From positions 1 to 47,377 of the forward strand of contig NZ_JAFYYT010000014.1 of assembly GCF_017549005.1 (NCBI RefSeq): 47,377 nt of DNA, given 5' to 3'. Each line of letters starts with the position of its first letter. Positions within the stretch are counted from its first letter, which is position 1. This document shows, in pieces, positions 22,979 through 30,552 of the stretch. The notes beneath the pieces were generated by a model. The model was not told the DNA's origin. It was given only the letters and a program-made list of their open reading frames with translations, and did not search any database. Origin of the DNA: Ruminococcus sp. Lineage in GTDB: Bacteria; Bacillota; Clostridia; Oscillospirales; Ruminococcaceae. Position numbers and translations under genes: made by a program.

Positions 22979-23632
22979 ATGAATTACAAGGAAAGCTTTA
23001 TTAAATTCATGGTGGACTGCGGTGTTCTTACCTTTGGTGAGTTTACACTCAAAAGCGGCAGAAAGGCTCCGTATTTTATAAACTGCGGAAACTACAAGAC
23101 AGGCGCTCAGCTTGCGAAGCTCGGCGAGTATTATGCTGAGTGCATAAAAGCTAATGATATCCCCGTAGATACTCTTTTCGGACCTGCTTATAAGGGTATC
23201 CCGCTGGCTGTGTCTGCTGCTGTGGCTCTCAGCAATAGGTTCGGCATAGACGCTGCATACTGTTTTGACAGAAAGGAAGCAAAGGATCATGGTGAGGGCG
23301 GTATGTTTGTCGGAAAGGAACTCAGGGACGGCGAAAATGTCGTTATCATCGATGATGTTATGACATCCGGAAAGGCTCTACGTGAATCTATGCCTAAGCT
23401 TATGACTGCTGCTGACGTTAACGTTACAGGTATGGTCATCACAGTTGACCGTATGGAAAAAGGCACAGGTGAGCTTTCTGCTGTTCAGGAAGTCAAGCGT
23501 GATTTCGGTGTTATTGTTTATCCAATTGTTACAATGGAAGATATCATCAGTGCTATAAAGAATGATATCGTTCCCGGCAAGGAATACCTTGATAAGATGC
23601 TTGAATACAGAGCACAGTACGGTGTTAACTGA
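22979..23632 (+). CDS. pyrE: Orotate phosphoribosyltransferase
   Basis: Joins orotate and PRPP to form OMP, the fifth step of pyrimidine synthesis. 217 residues. FGEFTLKSGRKAPYF (~20-34) is the substrate-proximal motif of the family, FGPAYKGIPLA (~67-77) follows, and VVIIDDVMTSGKALRE (~121-136) is the PRPP-binding loop. ATGGAGGT precedes the start. Other pyrimidine genes (pyrB, pdp) lie in the window but in separate units. It ends at a strong bidirectional terminator. Confidence 0.96.
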   Translation: MNYKESFIKFMVDCGVLTFGEFTLKSGRKAPYFINCGNYKTGAQLAKLGEYYAECIKANDIPVDTLFGPAYKGIPLAVSAAVALSNRFGIDAAYCFDRKEAKDHGEGGMFVGKELRDGENVVIIDDVMTSGKALRESMPKLMTAADVNVTGMVITVDRMEKGTGELSAVQEVKRDFGVIVYPIVTMEDIISAIKNDIVPGKEYLDKMLEYRAQYGVN

Positions 23633-23652
23633 GTTCGGTACATAAAACGAAG

Positions 23653-23692
23653 AAAGCCCTAAAACAGTTGAATCCAACTGTTTTAGGGCTTT
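23653..23692. terminator. Bidirectional terminator, 18-bp stem
   Basis: AAAGCCCTAAAACAGTTG (23653-23670) pairs perfectly with 23675-23692 across a 4-nt loop, between convergent pyrE and the exporter gene. T-runs follow on both strands. Confidence 0.9.
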
Positions 23693-23711
23693 GATTTTTA
23701 CGCTTTTGTGT

Positions 23712-24923
23712 TTATTTGAAAAGTATTATCAGGAACTGTTCAACAAGAACTACGGAAATAAGTGCTACAGGGTATGTTGCTGCATAAGCAGAAGCAACAT
23801 TTTCAGTGCCTGCTGTGCTTATAAGCGTTCCGAGAGCGGGTGTTGAAGTCATACCGCCTGTAATAGAGCCGAGATTGTTAAGAAGGCTGAGTTTGAGTAC
23901 ATATTTTGCGAAAAGATAGCCGATTACCATAGGTAGAATTGTGAGAATTATTCCATATATAAAGTATACGGCGTCAAAATACTGTACAAACTTTGCTCCG
24001 CCAGAAACACCTGCACCAATAAGGAAGAACATGAGTCCGAGTTCGCGGAATACCTTGAGGGTGGAGTCTTTGGGAGTTACGGAAAACTTGCCGAAATGTC
24101 CGAAGTGACCGAATATAAGCGAAACAAGTAGACAGCCGCCTGTTGTTGAAAGTGAAAAATTCCCGAATTTGAATGAACCGATGATAATACCGAAAAATGC
24201 TGCAAGAGCAAACGGCATTATTCCGAAGCTGTCCATTTCTATAAGCTTTGCCGCTTTTTTTTCTTTTCCGTCGCTCTTTGATGCAGGAATAAGGAGGGCT
24301 CTCTCTTTTTCCATATTAGCTTTTGAGAGCTTCGGGATTATCTGAACAAAAAGTACAACACCTATAACTCCGAATATGTACGCGATAGCATATCCGACTG
24401 AAACTATGCTCTGGAGATGATCTGTTCCCACAGCGTCCTTTGCTGCCGAGAAACCGGGGGTACTTGTAAGAGCTCCCGAGAGTATGCCGGAAAGCATTGC
24501 GGTGAATTCCTCACTTGTAAGGTCTGTGAAGTTTCTGCCTATAAGTACGCAGCCTGCACAGACAAGTCCTGCGCTGAAAATAATGATAACAGCAAGAAGA
24601 ACGTAGGATTTGAAATTTTTTTTGAAATTTCCGAAGAAATTGGGGCCTGCAATAAAACCTACTGCCGTAACGAACAGTATAAGACCGAGGTTATCCACTA
24701 TTTTCAGAGCGGATCCAACGAAATCGGTATTTATCTCGCTTGAAAGCTGCTTGTAGAAGATACAGCCGTATAAAAGCGAGATAATGAATACGCCTGCAGT
24801 ACCGAGAGATATACCCTTTATGGTAATTCTTCCGAGTACGTATCCGAGGGCTGCAATCGCAATTACGGAGATCATAAGGAATGAAACACCATGAATTGAA
24901 AGTATTCCATTAAATAATTCCAT
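23712..24923 (-). CDS. AAE-family (AspT/YidE/SucE-like) transporter without RCK domains
   Basis: A 403-residue membrane protein made of two homologous halves, each with about five helices. The duplicated family motif is visible in both: GALTSTPGFSAAK (~149-161) and GGMTSTPALG (~357-366). Classical members (AspT, YidE, YbjL) have two TrkA-C/RCK domains between the halves and are ~550 residues; here only a short charged linker (~205-225) remains. The family includes aspartate:alanine exchangers and the succinate exporter SucE of Corynebacterium. Position directly downstream of the fumarate reductase operon, same strand, makes dicarboxylate (succinate) export the best guess. The ribosome binding site is weak (AAGTGAT). 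Confidence 0.75.
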   Translation of the reverse strand: MELFNGILSIHGVSFLMISVIAIAALGYVLGRITIKGISLGTAGVFIISLLYGCIFYKQLSSEINTDFVGSALKIVDNLGLILFVTAVGFIAGPNFFGNFKKNFKSYVLLAVIIIFSAGLVCAGCVLIGRNFTDLTSEEFTAMLSGILSGALTSTPGFSAAKDAVGTDHLQSIVSVGYAIAYIFGVIGVVLFVQIIPKLSKANMEKERALLIPASKSDGKEKKAAKLIEMDSFGIMPFALAAFFGIIIGSFKFGNFSLSTTGGCLLVSLIFGHFGHFGKFSVTPKDSTLKVFRELGLMFFLIGAGVSGGAKFVQYFDAVYFIYGIILTILPMVIGYLFAKYVLKLSLLNNLGSITGGMTSTPALGTLISTAGTENVASAYAATYPVALISVVLVEQFLIILFK

Positions 24924-24962
24924 TTTTTATCACTTGACTTTCTTGTATAATAACATTTTTAT

Positions 24963-24984
24963 GGGACGCTTTTTACGGCGTCCC
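24963..24984 (-). promoter_or_regulatory. Hairpin between fumarate reductase and exporter genes
   Basis: GGGACGC (24963-24969) pairs with GCGTCCC (24978-24984). In the direction of transcription (minus) an A-rich rather than T-rich run follows, so this is not a clear terminator; it could be a processing or stability element that lowers expression of the last gene. Confidence 0.5.
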
Positions 24985-24990
24985 TTGTAT

Positions 24991-26592
24991 TTATTTCTTT
25001 CTTGCATAGTGCGGAAGGAGCATAGGTGAAGCTATTCCGCTTGCGGCACCTGCCGCTTCGAGTTCCTTGTTGAAATTCTCGATATGAGCAAGTGTGAGCT
25101 TTTCAGGAGAAGCTGTTTCCTTAGCCTTTGCAGCTGCATATATTCCTGCGTTTCTGCCGAATACGATAACATCGAGGAGCGAGTTGCCCATGAGTCGGTT
25201 TCTGCCGTGTATACCGCCTGCTACCTCGCCTGCAGCATAGAGGTTCTCAACGCCTGTAGCGCAGTCGTCGGATATCTCAAGACCGCCGTTCTGATAGTGG
25301 AGTGTGGGGTATACGAGGATAGGCTCCTTGCGGATATCAATGCCGTATTTGCCAAACATTCTCATCATGGCAGGGATACGCTTTTCGATAGTTCCTTCAC
25401 CGTTCTTGTACTCTATCATAGGCGTATCAAGCCATACAGCCTTTCCGAGCGAGGTCTCGATGCCCTTGTTACGCTCTGTGCATTCGCGTATTATGGAAGC
25501 TGCTGTAACATCACGGGTCTCAAGTGGGTGCATGAAGACGTCACCGTCGATATTTACGAGCTTTGCGCCGAGTGAACGCACCTTTTCGGTAACGAGAGCT
25601 CCGAATATCTGCTCGGGATAGCCTGTGCCTGTAGGGTGATACTGCAAGGTGTCAGCATAGAGAAGCTTTGCGCCTACTCTGTAGCCGAGAATGAGTCCGT
25701 CGGCAGTTGCACCGTAATGGTTTGAGGTCGGGAAGCCCTGATAGTGAAGTCGACCTGCACCGCCTGTTGCGATGATAACTGTTTTTGCCTTTGCAACAAG
25801 GAGCTCCTTTGTTTCCATGTTCATGAGAACAGCACCTGCTGCCCTGCCGTTTTCGTCAAGGATTATTTCGATTGCAGCTGTGAAATCAACTACCGGGATA
25901 CCTCTGTTGATGACTTCGTCGCGGAGAGTCCTCATTATCTCAGCGCCTGAGTAGTCCTTTGCTGCGTGCATTCTCTTGCGTGAAGTTCCGCCGCCGTGAG
26001 TTGTTACCATAGTTCCGTCGGGTTCCTTGTCGAACTCAACGCCAAGCTTATTGAGCCACTGTATAGCCTCGGGAGCTTTTGTTACAAGTTTTTTTACAAG
26101 CTCGGGCTTTGCTGCGAAATGTCCTCCGCCGAAAGCGTCGAGGAAATGTATGGCAGGAGAATCATTGGGTTTGTCGGCAGCCTGGATACCGCCCTCAGCC
26201 ATCATTGTATTTGCGTCGCCGATACGGAGCTTTGTTACGATCATTGCCTTTACGCCTACCTCGTCTGCCTCTATTGCAGCAGAAGCACCTGCGCCGCCTC
26301 CTCCGATTATAAGTACGTCTGTCTCGTAATCGGGTGCAGTAAGGTCTACGTCGTCAGCGCTGATACGGCTCTTTCCCTGGAGAAGCTCTGCAAGCTGAGT
26401 AGGGACTTTGTCTCCTTTATTAACGCCTGCGGAGAGAACAGTAAATTCTTCCTGCTTATAGTCGGGGTGAAAATGTGCAAGAAGCTCGTCCTTTTCCTCT
26501 GCCGTCATTCTTCTCGGTTCAAGAGCGGCATTATCGGCTCTTTTTTCGGCAACTATCTTTGCAAGTTCATTGAGTTTTTCTATCTTATACAT
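24991..26592 (-). CDS. Fumarate reductase/succinate dehydrogenase flavoprotein subunit (TfrA-like)
   Basis: A 533-residue soluble FAD subunit, likely catalysing fumarate reduction to succinate. The dinucleotide fold is TDVLIIGGGGAGASAAIEA (~90-108). The covalent-FAD/substrate region HGGGTSRKRMH lies at ~195-205, the substrate-binding QYHPTGTGYPEQ at ~317-328, and HYQNGGLEI (~433-441) carries the active-site histidine and glycines; an arginine in GIDIRKEP and RNRLMGNSLLD (~466-476) complete the site. About 85 N-terminal residues precede the FAD domain, longer than in most homologues. AGGGGAG supplies the ribosome binding site. It is followed in the operon by the AAE transporter and preceded by its iron-sulfur partner; no membrane anchor genes are present. 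Confidence 0.9.
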   Translation of the reverse strand: MYKIEKLNELAKIVAEKRADNAALEPRRMTAEEKDELLAHFHPDYKQEEFTVLSAGVNKGDKVPTQLAELLQGKSRISADDVDLTAPDYETDVLIIGGGGAGASAAIEADEVGVKAMIVTKLRIGDANTMMAEGGIQAADKPNDSPAIHFLDAFGGGHFAAKPELVKKLVTKAPEAIQWLNKLGVEFDKEPDGTMVTTHGGGTSRKRMHAAKDYSGAEIMRTLRDEVINRGIPVVDFTAAIEIILDENGRAAGAVLMNMETKELLVAKAKTVIIATGGAGRLHYQGFPTSNHYGATADGLILGYRVGAKLLYADTLQYHPTGTGYPEQIFGALVTEKVRSLGAKLVNIDGDVFMHPLETRDVTAASIIRECTERNKGIETSLGKAVWLDTPMIEYKNGEGTIEKRIPAMMRMFGKYGIDIRKEPILVYPTLHYQNGGLEISDDCATGVENLYAAGEVAGGIHGRNRLMGNSLLDVIVFGRNAGIYAAAKAKETASPEKLTLAHIENFNKELEAAGAASGIASPMLLPHYARKK

Positions 26593-26604
26593 ATTCTCCC
26601 CTCC

Positions 26605-27288
26605 TTACTTCTCGATCTCGCGATGGTTGTACATATCTTTTATCTCGTCGATGTTGTTAACAGCCTTTGTCATGAGCTCTTCGATCTGCTTGTCAAAGAT
26701 ACCTTCGTTAACTTCGTTTACACGGTCGGAAAGATGACCACATTCGGGTTCTATGTATTTACCGTTGAGACGTCTTGCAAGCATAGCTACCTGTGGGTGG
26801 GAAATGCCTGCTGGACATCGTGATGAACATACTCCGCACATTACGCAGTCAAAGCTCTCCTCGGCACATTTCGCGTATTCGCCTCTCTGTGCATATGCGA
26901 TATACTGCATAACGTTGAGCTCCTGGGTACAGGCCTTTGTACAGGCGTTGCAGCCTATACAGCTGTATATCTCGGGATAAAGCTGCATCATTATCTGCTG
27001 ATCGGGCTTTATATCTTCGATATTGTATACCCTTTTTTCAAGTGGGAAGAAAGGAAGAGTTGCTATGTACATACCCTCCTGTATCTCAGTCTGACAGGCA
27101 AGACAGCCGTGAAGCTCTATCTCTCCTTTTATTCTGTATATCGTAGCGCAGGCACCGCAGAAACCGTTGCGGCAGCCGCAGCCTCTGACAAGCTCATAGC
27201 CTGCATATTCCATAGCAGTCATTATTGTAAGACCTGCCGGCACCTGATATTTCTTGCCGAACAGGTAAACATTCAACATATTTTCCAT
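26605..27288 (-). CDS. Fumarate reductase iron-sulfur subunit (TfrB N-terminal-like)
   Basis: A 227-residue FrdB/SdhB-type subunit. The N-terminal ferredoxin fold binds [2Fe-2S] through CGCRNGFCGAC (~36-46) and CLACQ (~58-62). Two 4Fe-4S motifs follow: CIGCNACTKACTQELN (~112-127) and CVMCGVCSSRCPAG (~147-160). The methanogen thiol:fumarate reductase TfrB continues into an HdrB-like cysteine-rich domain; this protein stops before it, and that domain is instead encoded as separate hdrB at the head of the operon. AGGAGAAA places the ATG at 27288. It passes electrons to the flavoprotein encoded 12 bp downstream. Confidence 0.9.
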   Translation of the reverse strand: MENMLNVYLFGKKYQVPAGLTIMTAMEYAGYELVRGCGCRNGFCGACATIYRIKGEIELHGCLACQTEIQEGMYIATLPFFPLEKRVYNIEDIKPDQQIMMQLYPEIYSCIGCNACTKACTQELNVMQYIAYAQRGEYAKCAEESFDCVMCGVCSSRCPAGISHPQVAMLARRLNGKYIEPECGHLSDRVNEVNEGIFDKQIEELMTKAVNNIDEIKDMYNHREIEK

Positions 27289-27303
27289 GCAAGTTTCTCC
27301 TTT

Positions 27304-28131
27304 TTAATATTCATCAGGCAGTTCGCCAAGCTGATCGAAACGGAAAACAGGACCGTCTTTGCATACGTATTTATTACCGATATTGCAGCGTCCGCACTTA
27401 CCTACTCCGCATTTCATGCGAAGTTCCATGGTAGTATAGACCTGAGTCTCCTTGAAGCCGAGCTCTTTAAGTCCTGCAAGGGTGAATTTTATCATTATCG
27501 GCGGTCCACAGATGAGGACTGTCTTGTTTATGGAAGGATCGAGCTCCTTGACATAGTTGGGAACAAATCCTACATGACCGTCCCAGCCCTCCTGAGGATT
27601 ATCAATAGTTAGATTGACTTCGATACCGTCGTCGTTCATCCATTCGTCTATTATCTCCTGATAATCCACGAGGTCGTCCTTTGAACGCGAACCGTAGATC
27701 ACCTGTACGTCGCCGTAGTTGGAGCGGTTATCGCGGACATAGTTTATTACCGAGCGAAGCGGTGCAAGTCCGATTCCTCCAGCGATGAAGAGGAGATCCT
27801 TGCCTTTGAGTTCTGTTTCAACTGGGAAAGCGTTGCCGTAAGGTCCGCGTATAGTTATCTGCTGACCTACGTCCATAGCGTGGAGCCATGTTGTGAGACA
27901 GCCGCATTTTTTTATGCTGAATTCCATGAACTCCCTGTTTGTAGGCGAGGAGGTTATGGAAAACATAGCCTCACCCACTCCCGGTATGGACAGCATTGCA
28001 CACTGTCCTGGCATATGCTCGAAAACCTTGCCGCCCTCGGGCGAAACTACCCTGAAAGTCTTGACATCAGGAGTATCCTGCCTTATATCGGTAACTACTC
28101 CGATGTAAGGTATCAATGTATCATTATTCAT
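27304..28131 (-). CDS. flxA: FlxA-like FAD/NAD(P)H-binding electron-transfer subunit
   Basis: A 275-residue ferredoxin-NADP reductase-type protein of the family that includes sulfhydrogenase gamma, AsrB and PyrK. The FAD part has FSITSSPTNREFMEFSIK (~54-71), the pyridine-nucleotide part has FIAGGIGLAPLRSVI (~115-129) and ICGPPIMIKF (~217-226), and the C-terminus binds [2Fe-2S] through MKCGVGKCGRCNIGNKYVCK (~248-267). It should take electrons from NADH (or NADPH). The ATG at 28131 overlaps the previous stop as TAATG and has GGAGGTAAAG; the longer open frame to 28197 is inside the previous gene. In Desulfovibrio, FlxABCD feeds NADH electrons to HdrABC; the gene order here matches. Confidence 0.85.
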   Translation of the reverse strand: MNNDTLIPYIGVVTDIRQDTPDVKTFRVVSPEGGKVFEHMPGQCAMLSIPGVGEAMFSITSSPTNREFMEFSIKKCGCLTTWLHAMDVGQQITIRGPYGNAFPVETELKGKDLLFIAGGIGLAPLRSVINYVRDNRSNYGDVQVIYGSRSKDDLVDYQEIIDEWMNDDGIEVNLTIDNPQEGWDGHVGFVPNYVKELDPSINKTVLICGPPIMIKFTLAGLKELGFKETQVYTTMELRMKCGVGKCGRCNIGNKYVCKDGPVFRFDQLGELPDEY

Positions 28132-29150
28132 TACTTTACCTCCAGCGCTTTCATTACCTTGACGATATTCATGGATATGGGACATTTTGCAAGACATCTT
28201 CCGCAGCCTACACAGCCGAATTCGCCGTTATTGTTTGCAGGGAAATACACCAGCTTGTGCATGAATCTCTGACGGAAGCGTTCAAGCTGAGTAAGTCTTG
28301 GGTTTCCATGTGCCATTTTGGTGAAATCAGAGTACATACATGAGTCCCAGCAGCGGAAACGTTTTATGCCGTGGCCTGTATTGAAGTCCTTTATGTCATA
28401 GCACTGACAGGTTGGGCAGACAAAGGTACAGGTGCCGCAGCCGAGACAGCTCTCTGAAAGCTCGCCCCACTTGTCGGAGTTAAAGTACTCATTGAGCTTG
28501 TCTCCGCCGAAATTATCGGTAGTAAGTTTCGCAAGAGGAAGCTTTTTAAGTATCTCTCTTGTTTTTGCACGAACTTCTTCAAGTTTGGAAGTATCGCCAT
28601 CTTTAAGGAGAGAAGCAATGGAATCAATGAACTGCTGTCCTTTTTCATTGTGTGCTTCTATGAACAGGCTCTCGCCGTCGCTGTAGCAGGCGGCGTCACC
28701 CTCGGGAGCAGCTGCATCTATGCCGAATGTACCGCAGAAGCAGGTCTCGGCAGGGCGTGTACACGCCATAGCAACAACAGTTCCGTGGTCGCGGCGGTTC
28801 TTGTAGTAGCTGTCCACAGGTTCTGCAAGGAAAACCTTGTCAAGTATGGTGAAGCTTCTTGCGTCGCAGGCGCGGACTCCGAATATGACAAAATCCTCCG
28901 ATTCCTCGCGGACATCAATTACTTCGATATTTTTACCGTCCATTTTGAAGTCCACAAGATTTTCGGTCTGCGGAAAGAAGAAGTCTTTTGCGCTTCTGAC
29001 TGTGTTGAGAGCGCTGCTGAGCTTCATGCCGCTTTCGTATTTTCTGTATTCGGCAGCTCCGTCCTCTCGGTCGGTGGGGATATAGAGAGTTTTTGTAGCT
29101 GAAATGGCTTCAAAAAGCTTATCCAGCTTATCAAGCGATATTTTCAGCAT
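28131..29150 (-). CDS. flxB: FlxB-like [4Fe-4S] dicluster protein
   Basis: A 339-residue iron-sulfur protein of the sulfhydrogenase-beta/AsrA kind. The N-terminal ~200 residues have family motifs VIFGVRACDARSFTILDKVF (~88-107) and CFCGTFG (~137-143). The C-terminus has two 4Fe-4S sets: CLGCGTCTFVCPTCQCYD (~237-254) and CVGCGRCLAKCPIS (~314-327), plus CWDSCMYSDF between them. It probably conducts electrons between the FlxA flavoprotein and the Hdr part. Its stop overlaps the FlxA start (TAATG), and its own start overlaps the FlxC stop in the same way, signs of strict co-expression. No signal peptide; cytosolic. Confidence 0.82.
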   Translation of the reverse strand: MLKISLDKLDKLFEAISATKTLYIPTDREDGAAEYRKYESGMKLSSALNTVRSAKDFFFPQTENLVDFKMDGKNIEVIDVREESEDFVIFGVRACDARSFTILDKVFLAEPVDSYYKNRRDHGTVVAMACTRPAETCFCGTFGIDAAAPEGDAACYSDGESLFIEAHNEKGQQFIDSIASLLKDGDTSKLEEVRAKTREILKKLPLAKLTTDNFGGDKLNEYFNSDKWGELSESCLGCGTCTFVCPTCQCYDIKDFNTGHGIKRFRCWDSCMYSDFTKMAHGNPRLTQLERFRQRFMHKLVYFPANNNGEFGCVGCGRCLAKCPISMNIVKVMKALEVK

Positions 29151-30121
29151 TATTCAACTCCCCTTTCGTGAACGATGTTTGCTTCGCAGTCGTTCTGTTT
29201 GTATTCATTGAGGGGAGCGCGTGATACTGCGTCCTCTCCTGCCTGGTATTCGCCGTAAAATGCGTTTATATCCTTTATGAATTTGCGGTTGAGCAGATGT
29301 AGCGGTATATTCTGAGGGCATACTCTCGAACATTCGCCGCAGTCGGTACACCTTCCCGCAACGTGGAAGGCACGGATAATATGGAACATATTCTCTTCAA
29401 AGCTGTCGGCAGGAGCCTTGTTCTCAATGCCTGAATCCGGATTGTCGAATACGCACTTTTCACAGGTGCAGGCAGGACAGACGTTGCGGCAGGCATTGCA
29501 GCGTATGCACTTTGAGAGCTGCTCTCTCCAGAAATCGTAACGCTCCTGAGCAGTCATATTTTCCAGCTTTTCCACCATGTCGAAGCGGTTTGAGTCGAGG
29601 ACATCGCCCTCTTCTCCCATGAGCTCGTCGTATATAACGTGCTTTTTGCTTTTGCATGAAGCGCATTTGTCAAGGACAGCTTCGTAGAACGGCATGGACT
29701 CCTCGCCGTAGACTGTCTCTATTTTCAGAGTGTAATTTTCGTTTTTGACGCTGAGTATTCCCGTAATTCCCTTTGCTTTTATCTTCTCGGCGTCGAGCTT
29801 CGGACCGCCTGGGATACCTACGATATATACGTTTTCGCGAACGACTCTGTGCTCTTTTACGAGCTGATTGAAGCTGTATGTGTCGCAGGGCTTGAGGAAG
29901 GCAAGAACCTTACCATCCTTTCTGCTCTCTTTTACAAGATATTTAGAAACATTTGCAGCTGTAAAATCATCGTATACAAAGCTCTCATCGAGTTCCTCTG
30001 CGCTTGTGAATACAGCAGGGGTGATATCGTAAGCGAACTCTCCCCTCTTCCAGCCGATGACGCGATCAACGACGCCGTCAGCCAAAAGCTGTTTTGCTTT
30101 ATTTATCATTGCTTCCTGCAT
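29150..30121 (-). CDS. flxC: FlxC-like iron-sulfur protein
   Basis: A 323-residue protein distantly like FlxB and FrhB-type subunits. The N-terminal half has VLAFLKPCDTYSFNQLVKEH (~73-92) and a CASCKSKK cluster motif (~153-160). The C-terminal half has a ferredoxin-like pair CIRCNACRNVCPACTCEKC (~210-228) and CTDCGECSRVCPQNI (~260-274). GGAGGATCTAAG precedes the ATG at 30121, which lies inside the flxD end (16-bp overlap). It is assigned FlxC from its place between flxD and flxB and its cluster motifs. The two FlxB/FlxC paralogues likely form the electron conduit from NADH to HdrA. Confidence 0.78.
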   Translation of the reverse strand: MQEAMINKAKQLLADGVVDRVIGWKRGEFAYDITPAVFTSAEELDESFVYDDFTAANVSKYLVKESRKDGKVLAFLKPCDTYSFNQLVKEHRVVRENVYIVGIPGGPKLDAEKIKAKGITGILSVKNENYTLKIETVYGEESMPFYEAVLDKCASCKSKKHVIYDELMGEEGDVLDSNRFDMVEKLENMTAQERYDFWREQLSKCIRCNACRNVCPACTCEKCVFDNPDSGIENKAPADSFEENMFHIIRAFHVAGRCTDCGECSRVCPQNIPLHLLNRKFIKDINAFYGEYQAGEDAVSRAPLNEYKQNDCEANIVHERGVE

Positions 30122-30552
30122 CTTAGATCCTCCAATCTGCGGTTGGGACCGAGTTTTTTGACAGCTTCCGTAAACTCGTTCATGGTCGCTGCGAACTTAG
30201 CTCCCTCAGCTGCCGATACCCATTCTACCCTTGTTCTGTCGCGCTCTATACCAAGGAAATCCAGCATACTGAAAAGCAGGGTCATTCTTCTTCTTGTGAA
30301 GTAGTTACCCGAGGTATAGTGACAGTCTCCAGGGTGGCAGCCGCAGAGGATAACTCCGTCAGCGCCGCGCTGGAAAGCTCGGAGTATGAACATAGGGTTT
30401 ACTCTGCATGAGCAGGGAACTCTGATTATCTTTATATTATCGGGATAGTTCAGCCTGTTTGTACCTGCGAGGTCGGCGCCGGCATAAGAGCACCAGTTAC
30501 AGCAGAATGCAACGATTAGAGGCTGAAACTCTTTGTTTTCATTTACTTGCAT
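30106..30552 (-). CDS. flxD: FlxD/MvhD-like electron-transfer subunit
   Basis: A 148-residue MvhD-type protein, the adaptor that delivers electrons to HdrA in methanogen and bacterial Hdr complexes. The cysteine set is FCCNWCSYAGAD (~14-25), VPCSCRVNPMFIL (~44-56) and CGCHPGDCHY (~70-79), which hold a [2Fe-2S] cluster in MvhD. It overlaps hdrA by 10 bp and flxC by 16 bp. GGAGGTGG within the hdrA end supports the start at 30552. Adjacent hdrA makes the assignment secure. Confidence 0.88.
   Translation of the reverse strand: MQVNENKEFQPLIVAFCCNWCSYAGADLAGTNRLNYPDNIKIIRVPCSCRVNPMFILRAFQRGADGVILCGCHPGDCHYTSGNYFTRRRMTLLFSMLDFLGIERDRTRVEWVSAAEGAKFAATMNEFTEAVKKLGPNRRLEDLRCRKQ

Noticed and set aside
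25996-26823. Long open frame (275 codons) on the plus strand inside the fumarate reductase genes
   Set aside because: It lies antisense to two genes with clear family motifs, has a cysteine/tyrosine-rich improbable composition and no ribosome binding site.
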